Source of the DNA: Aromatoleum evansii | GTDB lineage: Bacteria; Pseudomonadota; Gammaproteobacteria; Burkholderiales; Rhodocyclaceae | Direction of reading: 5' to 3' | Length of the DNA: 64,000 nt | Assembly: GCF_012910805.1 (NCBI RefSeq) | Contig: NZ_WTVK01000005.1 | Coordinates: forward strand, 1-64,000 | Part shown: positions 33,634 through 41,846 of the stretch, one piece after another | How the letters are laid out: each line of letters opens with the position of its first letter | Numbering within the stretch: the first letter of the stretch is position 1 | Translations under genes and position numbers: made by a program | The notes under the pieces: generated by a model | Database searches by the model: none | What the model was told of the DNA's origin: nothing | What the model saw: the letters and a program-made list of their open reading frames with translations, nothing else

Positions 33634-34395
33634 ATGGAAAACCAGAATCAGTATTTTGTTATCGTCGCAGAGTCGCCCTACCCAATCGCATTGTTGGACA
33701 GCGAGCTCGCAATCCAGTGGGATGCAATGCCGGCGGGGATCTCGGACGTCTGCAGCGACCTCCGAGATCTACTCGTCGCCTTGGGCGCGGTTGACCAGCA
33801 CGAATCTTGGGTACCATTCCTAAAGCTCGACAAATCGATTGGCTACCCTGCAAAAAAAATTCGTCTGCAAAACGGCGCCAGCACGAGATGTACTCAGGCC
33901 ATCGCGGCGTACGCCAGAGGGATCAGAGGGGAAGAGAGCACTTCGCTATATCTCGAGCCTGATCTTGAGCCCGCCCAGGCCGACATGGCCCTTATCGAAG
34001 ACGCAGTACTTAGAACGCAAAAATCATGTGGTGGAGATTTACTCGCCGTTCCCCTGAACCTATCGTCGGGCGGCAACGATGTGTGCCAGATATCGGGAAA
34101 AATCGCCAAGTTTCGGAAACTTCCACCGGTTCCGCAATCCGATCTCAAGCAGATCATTGCTTACGTCGACGAACCGTCGATGAAAAATCATCGGTTAATG
34201 GCGAGACCCCTGGACGGCTCTAGTGCGATGTCACTGAACATCGATACACGGAAATTCTTCGACCGGATCTGCGCCGCAATGAACGGGCCCTGTCCGTGCA
34301 TCTTGACTGTTCAGGAGCAGCTCGACGGCAACGAAAAACTTGCGCACGTCGTCGTCGACCTCGAACTTCATAGAGGCTTCGACAGACTGACTTAG
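33634..34395 (+). CDS. Unknown protein downstream of the giant recombinase
   Basis: A 253-residue soluble protein from the ATG at 33634 (MENQNQYFVIVAESPYP). The GTG at 33619 is an alternative. I recognise no family. It has no signal peptide, membrane helix or cysteine cluster. Hydrophobic beta-strand and helix patches alternate, and a KLPPVPQSDLKQIIAYVDEP segment is present. It starts 49 bp after the recombinase stop on the same strand and is less GC-rich than that gene. I infer a mobile-element companion of the recombinase. The 285 bp after it hold only a G-rich tract. Confidence 0.6.
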   Translation: MENQNQYFVIVAESPYPIALLDSELAIQWDAMPAGISDVCSDLRDLLVALGAVDQHESWVPFLKLDKSIGYPAKKIRLQNGASTRCTQAIAAYARGIRGEESTSLYLEPDLEPAQADMALIEDAVLRTQKSCGGDLLAVPLNLSSGGNDVCQISGKIAKFRKLPPVPQSDLKQIIAYVDEPSMKNHRLMARPLDGSSAMSLNIDTRKFFDRICAAMNGPCPCILTVQEQLDGNEKLAHVVVDLELHRGFDRLT

Positions 34396-34573
34396 CGGCC
34401 GGCGACATGAACGAACCGAAACTTTATCGTATCGTGGATGGCAAAGACGTTCACACGCCGACTTCGACGAGGACCACGATAGATCGTGCCCGCCTGCGGA
34501 CGCCAGCTCCTCGGTCTTTGCGGACAACTTGCGCAAGACTTGCATAAGTTGAGGCGGTAATGACGCATAAGTA

Positions 34574-34591
34574 GGGGGGGAGGGGGGGGGG
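34574..34591. repeat. Poly-G tract (G7-A-G10)
   Basis: Seven G, one A, ten G in the intergenic space between the unknown gene and the HNH gene. The tract is very unusual in this window. It could be a slippage-prone spacer or a G-quadruplex former, or partly a sequencing artefact. No gene reads through it. Confidence 0.9.
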
Positions 34592-34680
34592 TACCCACCA
34601 GCTGCCGTTTGTCGGCCAAAGCCGTCGTCCATCGTTCTTGCACGATTGGGCTGGCTTCGCTCTCAGAGCGGACTCTCAAG

Positions 34681-35547
34681 TTAGCCGAGCGGGCTATCTG
34701 GAACCCGGCCGGGCATCGAAAGCCTTTCAGCCAACCAAGTCAGCACGATTGGATCTAGCAGGCCGGAAACGAAGATTGAGTTCCAGTTATTCTTACCCTT
34801 GTGCAAGTCGTCCAGGGCGTCACGCTCCTCTTCGAGCAGGGCCTGAACCTGGTCTTGCGTCGCGATGTTTTCGGCAAGAGCACGCACCACCCGACTGGGT
34901 TTGCGAAACAGCGAACTCCATCGATCAGCCAAGTACCGTACAACGGCTGTCCTTTGAATAATTGACCGGAAGTGGAAGTTGATTGCCGAATGCTGAGGAT
35001 GCGTGTTCGAAATCATCAGCACGACAGAGACCCTCGGCACCTCGCCCAAGTCCTCGAAACGAGCGCTCACCAGTCGCTCACCGAGACAGTCATCGAAGTA
35101 CGGGTGCAAGACACGCTCGCCCGGGTTGGCACCCAGTAGCGTCTCCTTGCGTTTGCTGTTGCACTTGCAAGCAGGAACCAAGTTCTTTGAAAAGACGGAG
35201 AAAATTGGAAATCCGTTCTTCGGCAGGTAGTGATCCAGCGTCCCGCTATGCATCGACCCACACATTGGGCACACCAAGTGTTCTGTAGACTCCCGCATCT
35301 TGGTGATGTGTTCCAAATCTGTCGGAGGGGACGCGTAGTGTCCCTTCAGGAAGGCTGCCGCAGTTGCTGAGATTGGCTGATTATGTACAAGCGTCGGTGC
35401 GCCGTTGACGGCCATATACTGATCGTAGCTTGCTTGGACCGTTCCGACCAAAGGCTGAAGCTGCGGATAGCTGCCTAGCCGATTGTTCTTCGACAGTTTG
35501 TCAAACGCAGCCGAGTCATCGTACGCGGGCAACTGCACTTTGTTCAT
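34681..35547 (-). CDS. HNH endonuclease of a Septu-like pair
   Basis: A 288-residue protein with a zinc-stabilised HNH nuclease: C93PMC96, then LDHYLPK (D105-H106), N122 in SKNLVPAC, and C127-K-C129-N130 before KRKE. VLHPYFD follows, a motif often seen behind such HNH domains. The C-terminal half is helical and uncharacterised. Its start overlaps the stop of the ABC-type ATPase by 4 bp, so they are translated together. An ATPase followed by an HNH nuclease is the gene order of the Septu anti-phage system (PtuA/PtuB). The assignment is by architecture only. Confidence 0.82.
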   Translation of the reverse strand: MNKVQLPAYDDSAAFDKLSKNNRLGSYPQLQPLVGTVQASYDQYMAVNGAPTLVHNQPISATAAAFLKGHYASPPTDLEHITKMRESTEHLVCPMCGSMHSGTLDHYLPKNGFPIFSVFSKNLVPACKCNSKRKETLLGANPGERVLHPYFDDCLGERLVSARFEDLGEVPRVSVVLMISNTHPQHSAINFHFRSIIQRTAVVRYLADRWSSLFRKPSRVVRALAENIATQDQVQALLEEERDALDDLHKGKNNWNSIFVSGLLDPIVLTWLAERLSMPGRVPDSPLG

Positions 35548-37202
35548 GGGCGCCCTTTGCCCTCAATTGCCGCGCGAAGTCCATTCAACATCTCTAACGA
35601 AAGTTCGTCCTTGTATTCCTCATAGATCTGTGGCCAAGGAGCCCCCTTCGCAGTCAATCTTCGCTCGACTTCTCCGGCCAACTTTGACGGCTCATCCTCC
35701 CCGAACACGAAGTAGGAAATCGCACCCACTTCAGCGCCAAAGGTTCGCAACTTCGGTTGCTGCGCTTGCACCAAGCTCTCGCTGTCCACGCTCAATACTG
35801 TAACCTGCTCGCGGAATACCTCGCGCACGAAGTACACCGAGTGTGTTGCGATAATGGCCGCGGACCCGGTCGCCTCTAGCAGACCGTCCAAGAGCGAAAC
35901 GAACCTATTGATGAAGTTCGGGTGAAGGTGCGTTTCTGGCTCATCAAGCAGTAGCAGTGAGCCGTTCTCAATATGCAAGCTGACCTGAGCTGCAAACTTG
36001 AGAAACGAAATCTCTCCGCTGCTCAGGGGGTAGCCCTTGCCGTCCACTACGCGCACAGGCTCCTTCTTGACGTCGATCGAAGCGAAGCGCTCTAGGACAC
36101 GTTGCTCTGCTCCCTTGGGTAGCTTGGCCAGCGGCACGTAGGCGCCCAATGTTGAGCGAGTCGGAAGATGAAGTTCGTCCGCCTTGGTAATGGCACTGAG
36201 CGCTTCGGTGAATATTTCCCACCGCGACTTTGACGCAACCATTTGCCTAGATCTGGCAACCTGCACGATCAGGTCGGATAAATAGTCATTTCGGCGCGAT
36301 CGGCGCGACCGATTCATCGAGTACCGCCGGTACCAAATTCTCGGCCACTTTCTCTTGTCCGTTGGGAAAACTGATTCGGCCTCGTTCGTTGGCGCAAAAG
36401 CGAGCAGCCGGTTTATCAGCGGTCGCCCGCCATCGGTCCCGTCCGTGAGGGCTGCTGTTCCGTCGATGGCAGCGCGTGCAATGCGGCCTAGTGTCTGGCT
36501 CTTGCCAACACCGTTCTTCCCAATGACAACGGCGATACGCTTCGGCAGGTCAGCGGAATGGTCGAAGCTGAATCTGAGATCGTGCTCGTTCTGTCGCCCC
36601 GGCAACTGAAACCGAATTGCCAACGTCGGTGACAAGATGCCCGTCTGCTCGCTTGAAAGCCCTCGTAGTAGCGGGCCTGCGTTTTTGTATGCGAAGTAGG
36701 AGTCTGTGCTTCGCATAAAGGACAGTGAGAACACCTCCGATTGGACTGCCAGATCAAGAATGTCCGCGGTCGACTCAAATTCGTTCAAGGTCACTAGGTC
36801 GTTTAACGCGGTTAGCACTTCCGTTGCGTCGCTAGCATCGAGTATTTGGACGAGTCTCCGATAAGCCTCCATGTCTGGCAGCATCGTGAAGAAGCGGTGG
36901 TCGGGCGTTGCTGTGACCGTTAGCTCACCCAGGGGCGAGATCAACTGCTTCAGTAAATCCTTGCCGTTCTGTTCTGTATCCGAATTTATGAACCCGATGA
37001 AGCCGCTTGCATCAACAAGCTCTCTAGCCGAACGCATGCGAATCCGGTAGCTAACACGCGTGTGATGGCCGAAGTCGTTCCATCCGTCTGACGACGGCAC
37101 GACGAGGATGGTATCCGGCGGCAAGTCCATTTCCAGCGCCTCACGCCGCCCAAAGAGGACACGTAAGCGAGGGGGGCCACTCTCGGTCGATTGCTTCTGC
37201 AC
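35544..37202 (-). CDS. ABC/SMC-type AAA ATPase of a Septu-like pair (PtuA-like)
   Basis: A 552-residue ATPase. An N-terminal region of about 200 residues has no recognised motif. Walker A follows (IGKNGVGKSQTL, residues 227-238), then a long insert, the ABC signature YPLSSGEISFLKFA, Walker B LLLLDEPETHLHP, and the H-loop IIATHSVYFV. The C-terminal tail of about 90 residues lacks a Toprim acidic cluster, so it is not an OLD nuclease. It probably senses phage and controls the HNH partner encoded next. The start is GTG at 37202 with AGGA upstream. 559 bp of non-coding sequence precede it. Confidence 0.83.
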   Translation of the reverse strand: MQKQSTESGPPRLRVLFGRREALEMDLPPDTILVVPSSDGWNDFGHHTRVSYRIRMRSARELVDASGFIGFINSDTEQNGKDLLKQLISPLGELTVTATPDHRFFTMLPDMEAYRRLVQILDASDATEVLTALNDLVTLNEFESTADILDLAVQSEVFSLSFMRSTDSYFAYKNAGPLLRGLSSEQTGILSPTLAIRFQLPGRQNEHDLRFSFDHSADLPKRIAVVIGKNGVGKSQTLGRIARAAIDGTAALTDGTDGGRPLINRLLAFAPTNEAESVFPTDKRKWPRIWYRRYSMNRSRRSRRNDYLSDLIVQVARSRQMVASKSRWEIFTEALSAITKADELHLPTRSTLGAYVPLAKLPKGAEQRVLERFASIDVKKEPVRVVDGKGYPLSSGEISFLKFAAQVSLHIENGSLLLLDEPETHLHPNFINRFVSLLDGLLEATGSAAIIATHSVYFVREVFREQVTVLSVDSESLVQAQQPKLRTFGAEVGAISYFVFGEDEPSKLAGEVERRLTAKGAPWPQIYEEYKDELSLEMLNGLRAAIEGKGRP

Positions 37203-37761
37203 TATTGTCTTTTCCTAGATACCTACTTAGGCACTACTCGCAAATCGATCGCGTAACGACCATCAACGACCTAGCGCCCACATGATCATGGCCCGTACCC
37301 GCGCTGGTAAGCGGGGATGAAGAACGCCCCCCTTTATAAGCTCGCTAACCGAGCCTAATTGAAGATCACCAGCGCTCACGCATTTCCCAAGGAGTGTGCG
37401 ACGCAGGTGCGAGCCGCAATGTGTGCTGCCGAGCAGCCGATGTCTCACCCAGGCGGAATTATGCCACTTGTCGTGCAGTCGACATCTCACTTGATTGTCA
37501 TCTTTTCCGGTGAAAGCCCTGGAACTAGCTCTTGGAGTCTTGTGTCGGTGAAGGGCCGGGTTGGGCCGAGAGTTCGCATTCGCTAGTCAGGAAGGGAGAC
37601 CTTCGCAACTGCGCTGGCCTGTAGGTCCGTTGTTCGCAGAACACCTGTCGCCCATCTGTCTAAAGTCTGTACGGCAGCTAAGCAGACGCTCAACGACCAA
37701 GAAGCCGAGTTGTACTTGATGAAGGCAATCGCGGTGGTATTGACCTTGGGACCTACACGAA
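37203..37761. other. Intergenic region without a recognisable gene
   Basis: Only short, unconvincing open frames without ribosome sites. It must hold the promoter of the ATPase/HNH pair (minus strand, near 37203-37300). The HicB-like gene on its right has no HicA partner in this stretch, so the toxin may have been lost here. Composition is lower in GC than the neighbouring core genes. Confidence 0.5.
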
Positions 37762-37983
37762 CTACCCCTTGGCGTGGATAGCCACCTGCCCAAACCGATA
37801 GCTTCGACACGGCAACTCCATCAATGCGTCCTTGTGACCATCGAAGTAGAGTTCAAGAGCCTCTTTCAGACTCACCACGGCTTCCTGTTCTGTCGGTCCA
37901 TCGCTTGCCACGTCAATGTCAAGGCAGCGCGCAACGAAGGCGCCCTCTTCCCAGAAAACCACGTAACTCAGCTTGCGTTCCAT
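37762..37983 (-). CDS. Orphan HicB-like antitoxin
   Basis: A 73-residue HicB/UPF0150 domain: MERKLSYVVFWEEGAFVARC, then DVASDGPTEQEAVVSLKEALELYF. The C-terminal DNA-binding part of longer HicBs is absent, as in the short single-domain class, which normally lies next to hicA. No hicA-like frame is found on either side. It is either a remnant or a solitary antitoxin. It marks the right edge of the accessory stretch that starts at 28182. Confidence 0.75.
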   Translation of the reverse strand: MERKLSYVVFWEEGAFVARCLDIDVASDGPTEQEAVVSLKEALELYFDGHKDALMELPCRSYRFGQVAIHAKG

Positions 37984-38022
37984 GAGAGATCGTATTCCTG
38001 AATGGTTTTTTGGAAAGCCGCC

Positions 38023-38631
38023 TCAACCCGATCCCCGCTCGTTCAACCACCACCGTGCGAAGTCGGCGAGGTTTGCGTGTTGCGAATCCACGCGCGACAG
38101 CCCGTCTCCACGGTTCGGGGATCCATTCGGCTCACGCAGCACGAGCGCCGCGTGGATGTCCTCCGGGATTCCGCGCAGGTAGGGCAGATAGTCGTCCACG
38201 AAGGCCACGGGCCTCAATTCGCGCAGGGCCGCGGCCTTGGGGCTGACCTTGGCCGCCGCGTTCGCGGTCGCGATCACACGCGAGATGGGAAAGCCGTGAC
38301 TGTGCAGGTTGTGAAGACGCGCGGTTTCGAAGTGCAGCTCCATGGCAGTCACACAGACCAGTTCGTAGCCGGCCGCCACCAACTCGTGGCAGGCCTCGAC
38401 CGCCCCCGCCATCGCGGGAATGGACGACCAGAACGCTGCATCGAAGCACGCCCGAAACGCCTCGAGCTCGTCGCCGTCCAGCCGACGAACCTGCCAGCGG
38501 TCCATCGGCCAATACGCCTCGGGATCGCGCACGGCGGGCCGCGCGCCGAAGGCGCGGGCCCACGCGTCGGCATACGCATGGTGGTAATTGACCAGTACCC
38601 CGTCGGCGTCCAGCGCGATGATCGGTTTCAT
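38023..38631 (-). CDS. HAD-superfamily hydrolase
   Basis: A 202-residue protein from the ATG at 38631 (MKPIIALDADGVLVNYHHAY). Motif I DADGV holds the nucleophile and acid/base Asp, LVCVTAME is motif II (Thr), a lysine lies in KVSPKAAALREL, and motif IV is FVDDYLPYL. A cap of about 60 residues lies between motifs I and II. It is a phosphatase of unknown substrate. Its composition is that of the core genes to the right, with which it is probably cotranscribed (12 bp from the next gene). Confidence 0.85.
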   Translation of the reverse strand: MKPIIALDADGVLVNYHHAYADAWARAFGARPAVRDPEAYWPMDRWQVRRLDGDELEAFRACFDAAFWSSIPAMAGAVEACHELVAAGYELVCVTAMELHFETARLHNLHSHGFPISRVIATANAAAKVSPKAAALRELRPVAFVDDYLPYLRGIPEDIHAALVLREPNGSPNRGDGLSRVDSQHANLADFARWWLNERGSG

Positions 38632-38642
38632 GACGCGCCCTC

Positions 38643-38909
38643 TCAAGTGCAATGGAGCGTCGATGAAGGCCGGTTACGGCCCGCCCCACGGCTCGCCAGT
38701 CGCGCCTTGAAACGGGCCAGACGTGCCTCCTGCGGAGTGGGACGCCGCGCGATCACCAGACGATGCCCGTCCTGGTCAATCATGAGTTCCGCCGGGTCGG
38801 CACCGAGCATCCGCAACAGCGGTGGCCGGATCACGATCATTCGGCCGGGCCGGATGCGAACAATCGCCCGGGCGGCCTTTCGCGGAGTGCGTGTGATGCC
38901 CTGCTGCAT
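38643..38909 (-). CDS. Small basic protein with AbrB-like segment
   Basis: An 88-residue protein from the ATG at 38909, preceded by a strong purine-rich site (GAGGGGG). The middle (GRMIVIRPPLLRMLGADPAE, then GHRLVIARR) has the strand-loop-strand pattern of SpoVT/AbrB-type swapped-hairpin DNA-binding domains (GRIVIP...LRELLG...G..I.I). Both ends are rich in Arg. A DNA-binding or antitoxin-like role is a guess from that pattern. No toxin partner is adjacent. Confidence 0.55.
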   Translation of the reverse strand: MQQGITRTPRKAARAIVRIRPGRMIVIRPPLLRMLGADPAELMIDQDGHRLVIARRPTPQEARLARFKARLASRGAGRNRPSSTLHCT

Positions 38910-38988
38910 GCGTCCCCCTCCCCCAATCTCGTTCAACGGCCCCTCTCGAGCGCCCTGTTGCTCCACCTTACACGCAAGCCTGCGCACT

Positions 38989-39930
38989 TCAAGTGATCAA
39001 CGCGCCACGGTGCGCCGCAAGTCCGACGTGTGCCTCGACGCCCGCGGTAAAGCGCAGGTAGTCCGCCTCGATCCCGTCGCTGAAGATCACCCCTTCTTCA
39101 GGCATCAGGGAACGCAGACGCAACTCGCACCCGGCTTCGACCGTCCCGAAGACCAGCCCGGTCTGGCTGGCGATGCTCGGGAAGGGTTCGCGCACCGCGA
39201 AGAGCAGCCGGTCGGTGTCCCACGCCAGCGGTGCGTAGGCCTCCGCCAGTGCCGTCGAGGCGGCGCCCAGCCCCGCCGCGATCGCGCGCGCGCCGGTGAT
39301 GATGCTCTTCATCCACGCGGTCGAGCCGAGCCCCGTCGAGATGATCAGTCCGCTCGAGGACTGGGTCTCGCGCCGCTCGCCCAGCGTGATCTCGTAACGG
39401 GCGGAGGTATGCGTGCGCGCACCGACGAAGAGGTCGTTTACGGCATGAAGGACCTGCCCGTCCGACAGCCTCGCCCGCGCCAGGGTGACGGCACGCGCAC
39501 CGCGACGGTCGGCGATGACATCGGCGAGCACGGCACCCAGATCCCCGGGCACGAAGGGCAGCAACACCCCGTCATGGCGCGTCGGATCGGGATTCACCCC
39601 GATGAGGGGTTGCCCGGTGAGGTACTTCATGGTGTTCGCGACGAGTCCGTCCTGCCCGAGCGCAACGACGATGTCGTCCGGGCCGAAGAGGAAATTGGGC
39701 AGGAACTGGCGATCCAGCGTCTGGCGTCGCGGAAACGCTGCCACCGCCTGCATCACGACGTCGTGCGCGGCGCGGTAGGTGTCATGCTCGCGCTGATAGC
39801 CGGCGAAGTCGGCACCGAGGTGTTCGAGGTAGAAGCGCGCCTGGGCGAGCGAGTTGAAGCGCTGCACCAGTTCTTCGAGACGCGTCTTGCGCGTGACGAG
39901 AATGATCTTGCGATCGAGGATGGTCGCCAT
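38989..39930 (-). CDS. NAD kinase-like protein
   Basis: A 313-residue protein from the ATG at 39930 (MATILDRKIILVTRKTRL). It matches the NAD kinase/diacylglycerol-kinase fold: DDIVVALGQDGLVANTMKYL is the substrate-loop equivalent of GGDGT, and LIISTGLGSTAWMKSI is the second conserved glycine loop. The GGDG motif is changed to GQDG, so it is a divergent homologue that may act on NAD(P) or a sugar. It lies 16 bp after the SPFH gene in an operon divergent from nrtR, which supports a link to NAD metabolism. Confidence 0.8.
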   Translation of the reverse strand: MATILDRKIILVTRKTRLEELVQRFNSLAQARFYLEHLGADFAGYQREHDTYRAAHDVVMQAVAAFPRRQTLDRQFLPNFLFGPDDIVVALGQDGLVANTMKYLTGQPLIGVNPDPTRHDGVLLPFVPGDLGAVLADVIADRRGARAVTLARARLSDGQVLHAVNDLFVGARTHTSARYEITLGERRETQSSSGLIISTGLGSTAWMKSIITGARAIAAGLGAASTALAEAYAPLAWDTDRLLFAVREPFPSIASQTGLVFGTVEAGCELRLRSLMPEEGVIFSDGIEADYLRFTAGVEAHVGLAAHRGALIT

Positions 39931-39946
39931 GACCGGCGAGCCTCGC

Positions 39947-40969
39947 CTACTTCGCGCCGCCTGCGCCCAGCAGCGACTGCAGCAGGTCTGGCGACAGGTT
40001 GAGCTGACCGATGCGCTCGGCCTTCTCGGCGATGCCGCCGAAGGCGAGTGCGATGAGTTGGGCCGGCGCCATCCCGGCCGAGGCGAGCGCCTGCACGATC
40101 CGGGGATCGGCACTGCCGACCGCCTTCATGGCTTCCGCAATCCGGTAGGCTTCAGCCTCGGCGCGGGTGCGGGTGTTGTCCGCTTCGAGGCTGACGAATT
40201 CCTTCCGACGACCTTCGAGCGCGATCCGCGCCTCGAGATCGGCCGCCTGCAGCGCGGCCTCGCGTTCGCGGATGGAGGCTTCGGCGGCCATGCGGGTCTC
40301 GCGGATGGTGCGCTGCTTCAGTTCCACCGCAACCTCGGTGTCGAGCTCGCTTTCGCGGATCGCACGCTCGTTCTCGACGGCAGCGTTGCGTCGCGCGTAG
40401 ATCGCATCGTCAGCCGCCTTCAGGATCGTCTCGCGCACCTCCGCCTCCAGCGCCCGCGCGGTCTCCGCCTTGGGGCGCACAGCCACCACGGCGAAGGAGA
40501 GGATCTCCAGGCCCAGCGCGACGATGTCGCCGCGCACACGAAGCGCCGCCTCGACCTCGCCCGCGATCGCTTCCGCGCCCTGCAGGCAGTCGCGCAGGCT
40601 GCGCCGGCTCACGGCCTGCTGCACGAGCACCTCGACCGCACCTTCGACGCGGCCGCGCAGGTGCTCCGGATCCTCCGCGGCATAGCGGCGGCCGTCGGCG
40701 GCGAGGGTAAAGTTGAGCATGGCGGCGATCTTCTTGGGGTCCGCGATGCGGTAAGAGAGACATCCCTGCACCGTCGCCGCCTGAAAGTCCGCGCTGGTCT
40801 GCTCGAAGATGAAGGGCAACAACTGGCTGCCGACCGGCACCGCCACCAGCGAACTCGCCGGCGCGTAGTAGAAGAAGGACTGCCCCGCGCCCTCGCGCAC
40901 GATGCGGCCGCCGCGCACCTGCATCAGGTAGGTGGTGGGATCGGCCTTGATGAAGCGGATTCCGAACAT
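39947..40969 (-). CDS. SPFH/band-7 domain protein
   Basis: A 340-residue protein from the ATG at 40969 with GGAGGG upstream. The N-terminal SPFH domain (residues 1-200; FIKADPTTYLMQV, VQGCLSYRIADPKK) is followed by a long coiled coil rich in Glu/Ala/Arg (AVENERAIRESELDTEVAVE) and a short Gly/Leu tail, as in flotillin-like proteins. No N-terminal membrane helix is obvious, so membrane contact would be peripheral. It is the first gene of the operon with the NAD-kinase-like gene. SPFH-NAD kinase-NrtR neighbourhoods suggest a role tied to NAD state, still undefined. Confidence 0.85.
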   Translation of the reverse strand: MFGIRFIKADPTTYLMQVRGGRIVREGAGQSFFYYAPASSLVAVPVGSQLLPFIFEQTSADFQAATVQGCLSYRIADPKKIAAMLNFTLAADGRRYAAEDPEHLRGRVEGAVEVLVQQAVSRRSLRDCLQGAEAIAGEVEAALRVRGDIVALGLEILSFAVVAVRPKAETARALEAEVRETILKAADDAIYARRNAAVENERAIRESELDTEVAVELKQRTIRETRMAAEASIREREAALQAADLEARIALEGRRKEFVSLEADNTRTRAEAEAYRIAEAMKAVGSADPRIVQALASAGMAPAQLIALAFGGIAEKAERIGQLNLSPDLLQSLLGAGGAK

Positions 40970-41010
40970 GATGCCCTCCGTTTCGCGCATCCTGCGCATA
41001 AAGTGTTTCT

Positions 41011-41047
41011 GTACCACTAATTTAGGTGGCACAGTCCCACCTGTCAA
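41011..41047 (-). promoter_or_regulatory. Promoter of the SPFH operon with overlapping NrtR-type operator
   Basis: On the minus strand, TTGACA (41047-41042), a 17-base spacer and TAAATT (41024-41019) form a near-consensus sigma70 promoter. An inverted repeat GTACCAC..GGTGGCAC (41011-41032) covers the -10 box, so a bound repressor would block it. NrtR is encoded divergently from 41088. Together this suggests NrtR control of both units. Confidence 0.7.
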
Positions 41048-41087
41048 GCGCTACAATGACGCGGACCCTCACTGAGGATATGTCGCC

Positions 41088-41846
41088 ATGGCGAAACACA
41101 ACGCGGCCCCCGCCGCATGCGAACCCTACCCGCGCCCCTTGTGCACGGTGGATGTCATCATCCTCACGCTCCTCGACGCCACGCTGCAGGTACTGTTGGT
41201 GCAGCGCGAGGACGCCCCCGGGGAACCCTTCCCCGGTCGGTGGGCACTGCCAGGGGGTATCGTCGACACACAACACGATCGCAGTCTCGAGGACTGCGCG
41301 CGGCGCAAACTGCTGGACAAGACCGGGGTGGTCGCGCCCCATCTGGAGCAGATCGGTAGCTGGGGCGATGCCGTGCGCGATCCGCGCGGATGGTCGACGA
41401 CGCATGTGTACCTGGCCCTTCTGCCGGCCGCGACGCTCCATCCTCGCCGCGGGGGCAATGCTGCCGACCTCAGGTGGTTCCCGCTCGAGCCCCCGGCGGG
41501 CGGTCCTGCCCTGCCACCGCTCGCCTTCGACCACGCACGCCTGCTCGGCGCAGGGCTCGCACGGCTGCGCGGCAAGGCGGAATACACGTCGCTACCGATC
41601 TATCTGCTGCCGCAGACCTTCACGCTGAGCGAGTTGCAGGCGGTTTTCCAGGTGGTGCTGGGCCGGTCGCTGGAAAAGAAGGCGTTTCGCACACGCATCC
41701 TCGCGTCAGGCCTGGTCGAGGAGCTCGACGAGATGAAGGAGACGAGCCGGCGGCCGGCGCGGCTGTACCGGCGCAAGACCGACGAGGGACTGCACTACTT
41801 CCCCCGGGCGCTGGAGTCGCATGGCGGGAGTGTCGGACCGAGCTGA
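41088..41846 (+). CDS. nrtR: NrtR-type NAD-responsive repressor (NUDIX plus winged helix)
   Basis: A 252-residue protein. Residues 15-150 form a NUDIX-fold domain (VDVIILTLLDATLQVLLVQR, then GRWALPGGIVD). The NUDIX box (LEDCARRKLLDKTGV) lacks the catalytic REUXEE glutamates, so this is an ADP-ribose sensor, not a hydrolase. The C-terminal winged helix (FTLSELQAVFQVVLGRSLEKKAFRTRI) is that of NrtR regulators. NrtR represses NAD-metabolism genes and is released by ADP-ribose. The divergent SPFH/NAD-kinase-like operon with a palindrome over its promoter is the obvious target. Confidence 0.9.
   Translation: MAKHNAAPAACEPYPRPLCTVDVIILTLLDATLQVLLVQREDAPGEPFPGRWALPGGIVDTQHDRSLEDCARRKLLDKTGVVAPHLEQIGSWGDAVRDPRGWSTTHVYLALLPAATLHPRRGGNAADLRWFPLEPPAGGPALPPLAFDHARLLGAGLARLRGKAEYTSLPIYLLPQTFTLSELQAVFQVVLGRSLEKKAFRTRILASGLVEELDEMKETSRRPARLYRRKTDEGLHYFPRALESHGGSVGPS

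Noticed and set aside
35544-37202. OLD-family (Gabija GajA-like) nuclease
   Set aside because: The C-terminus after the H-loop is only about 90 residues and lacks a Toprim acidic cluster. The HNH partner fits Septu better.
37263-37490. 75-residue minus-strand frame upstream of the ATPase/HNH pair
   Set aside because: No ribosome site and no family resemblance. It overlaps the expected promoter region.
38002-40002. 666-residue frame antisense to the HAD, AbrB-like and NAD-kinase-like genes
   Set aside because: It spans three recognised genes on the other strand and shows no domain.
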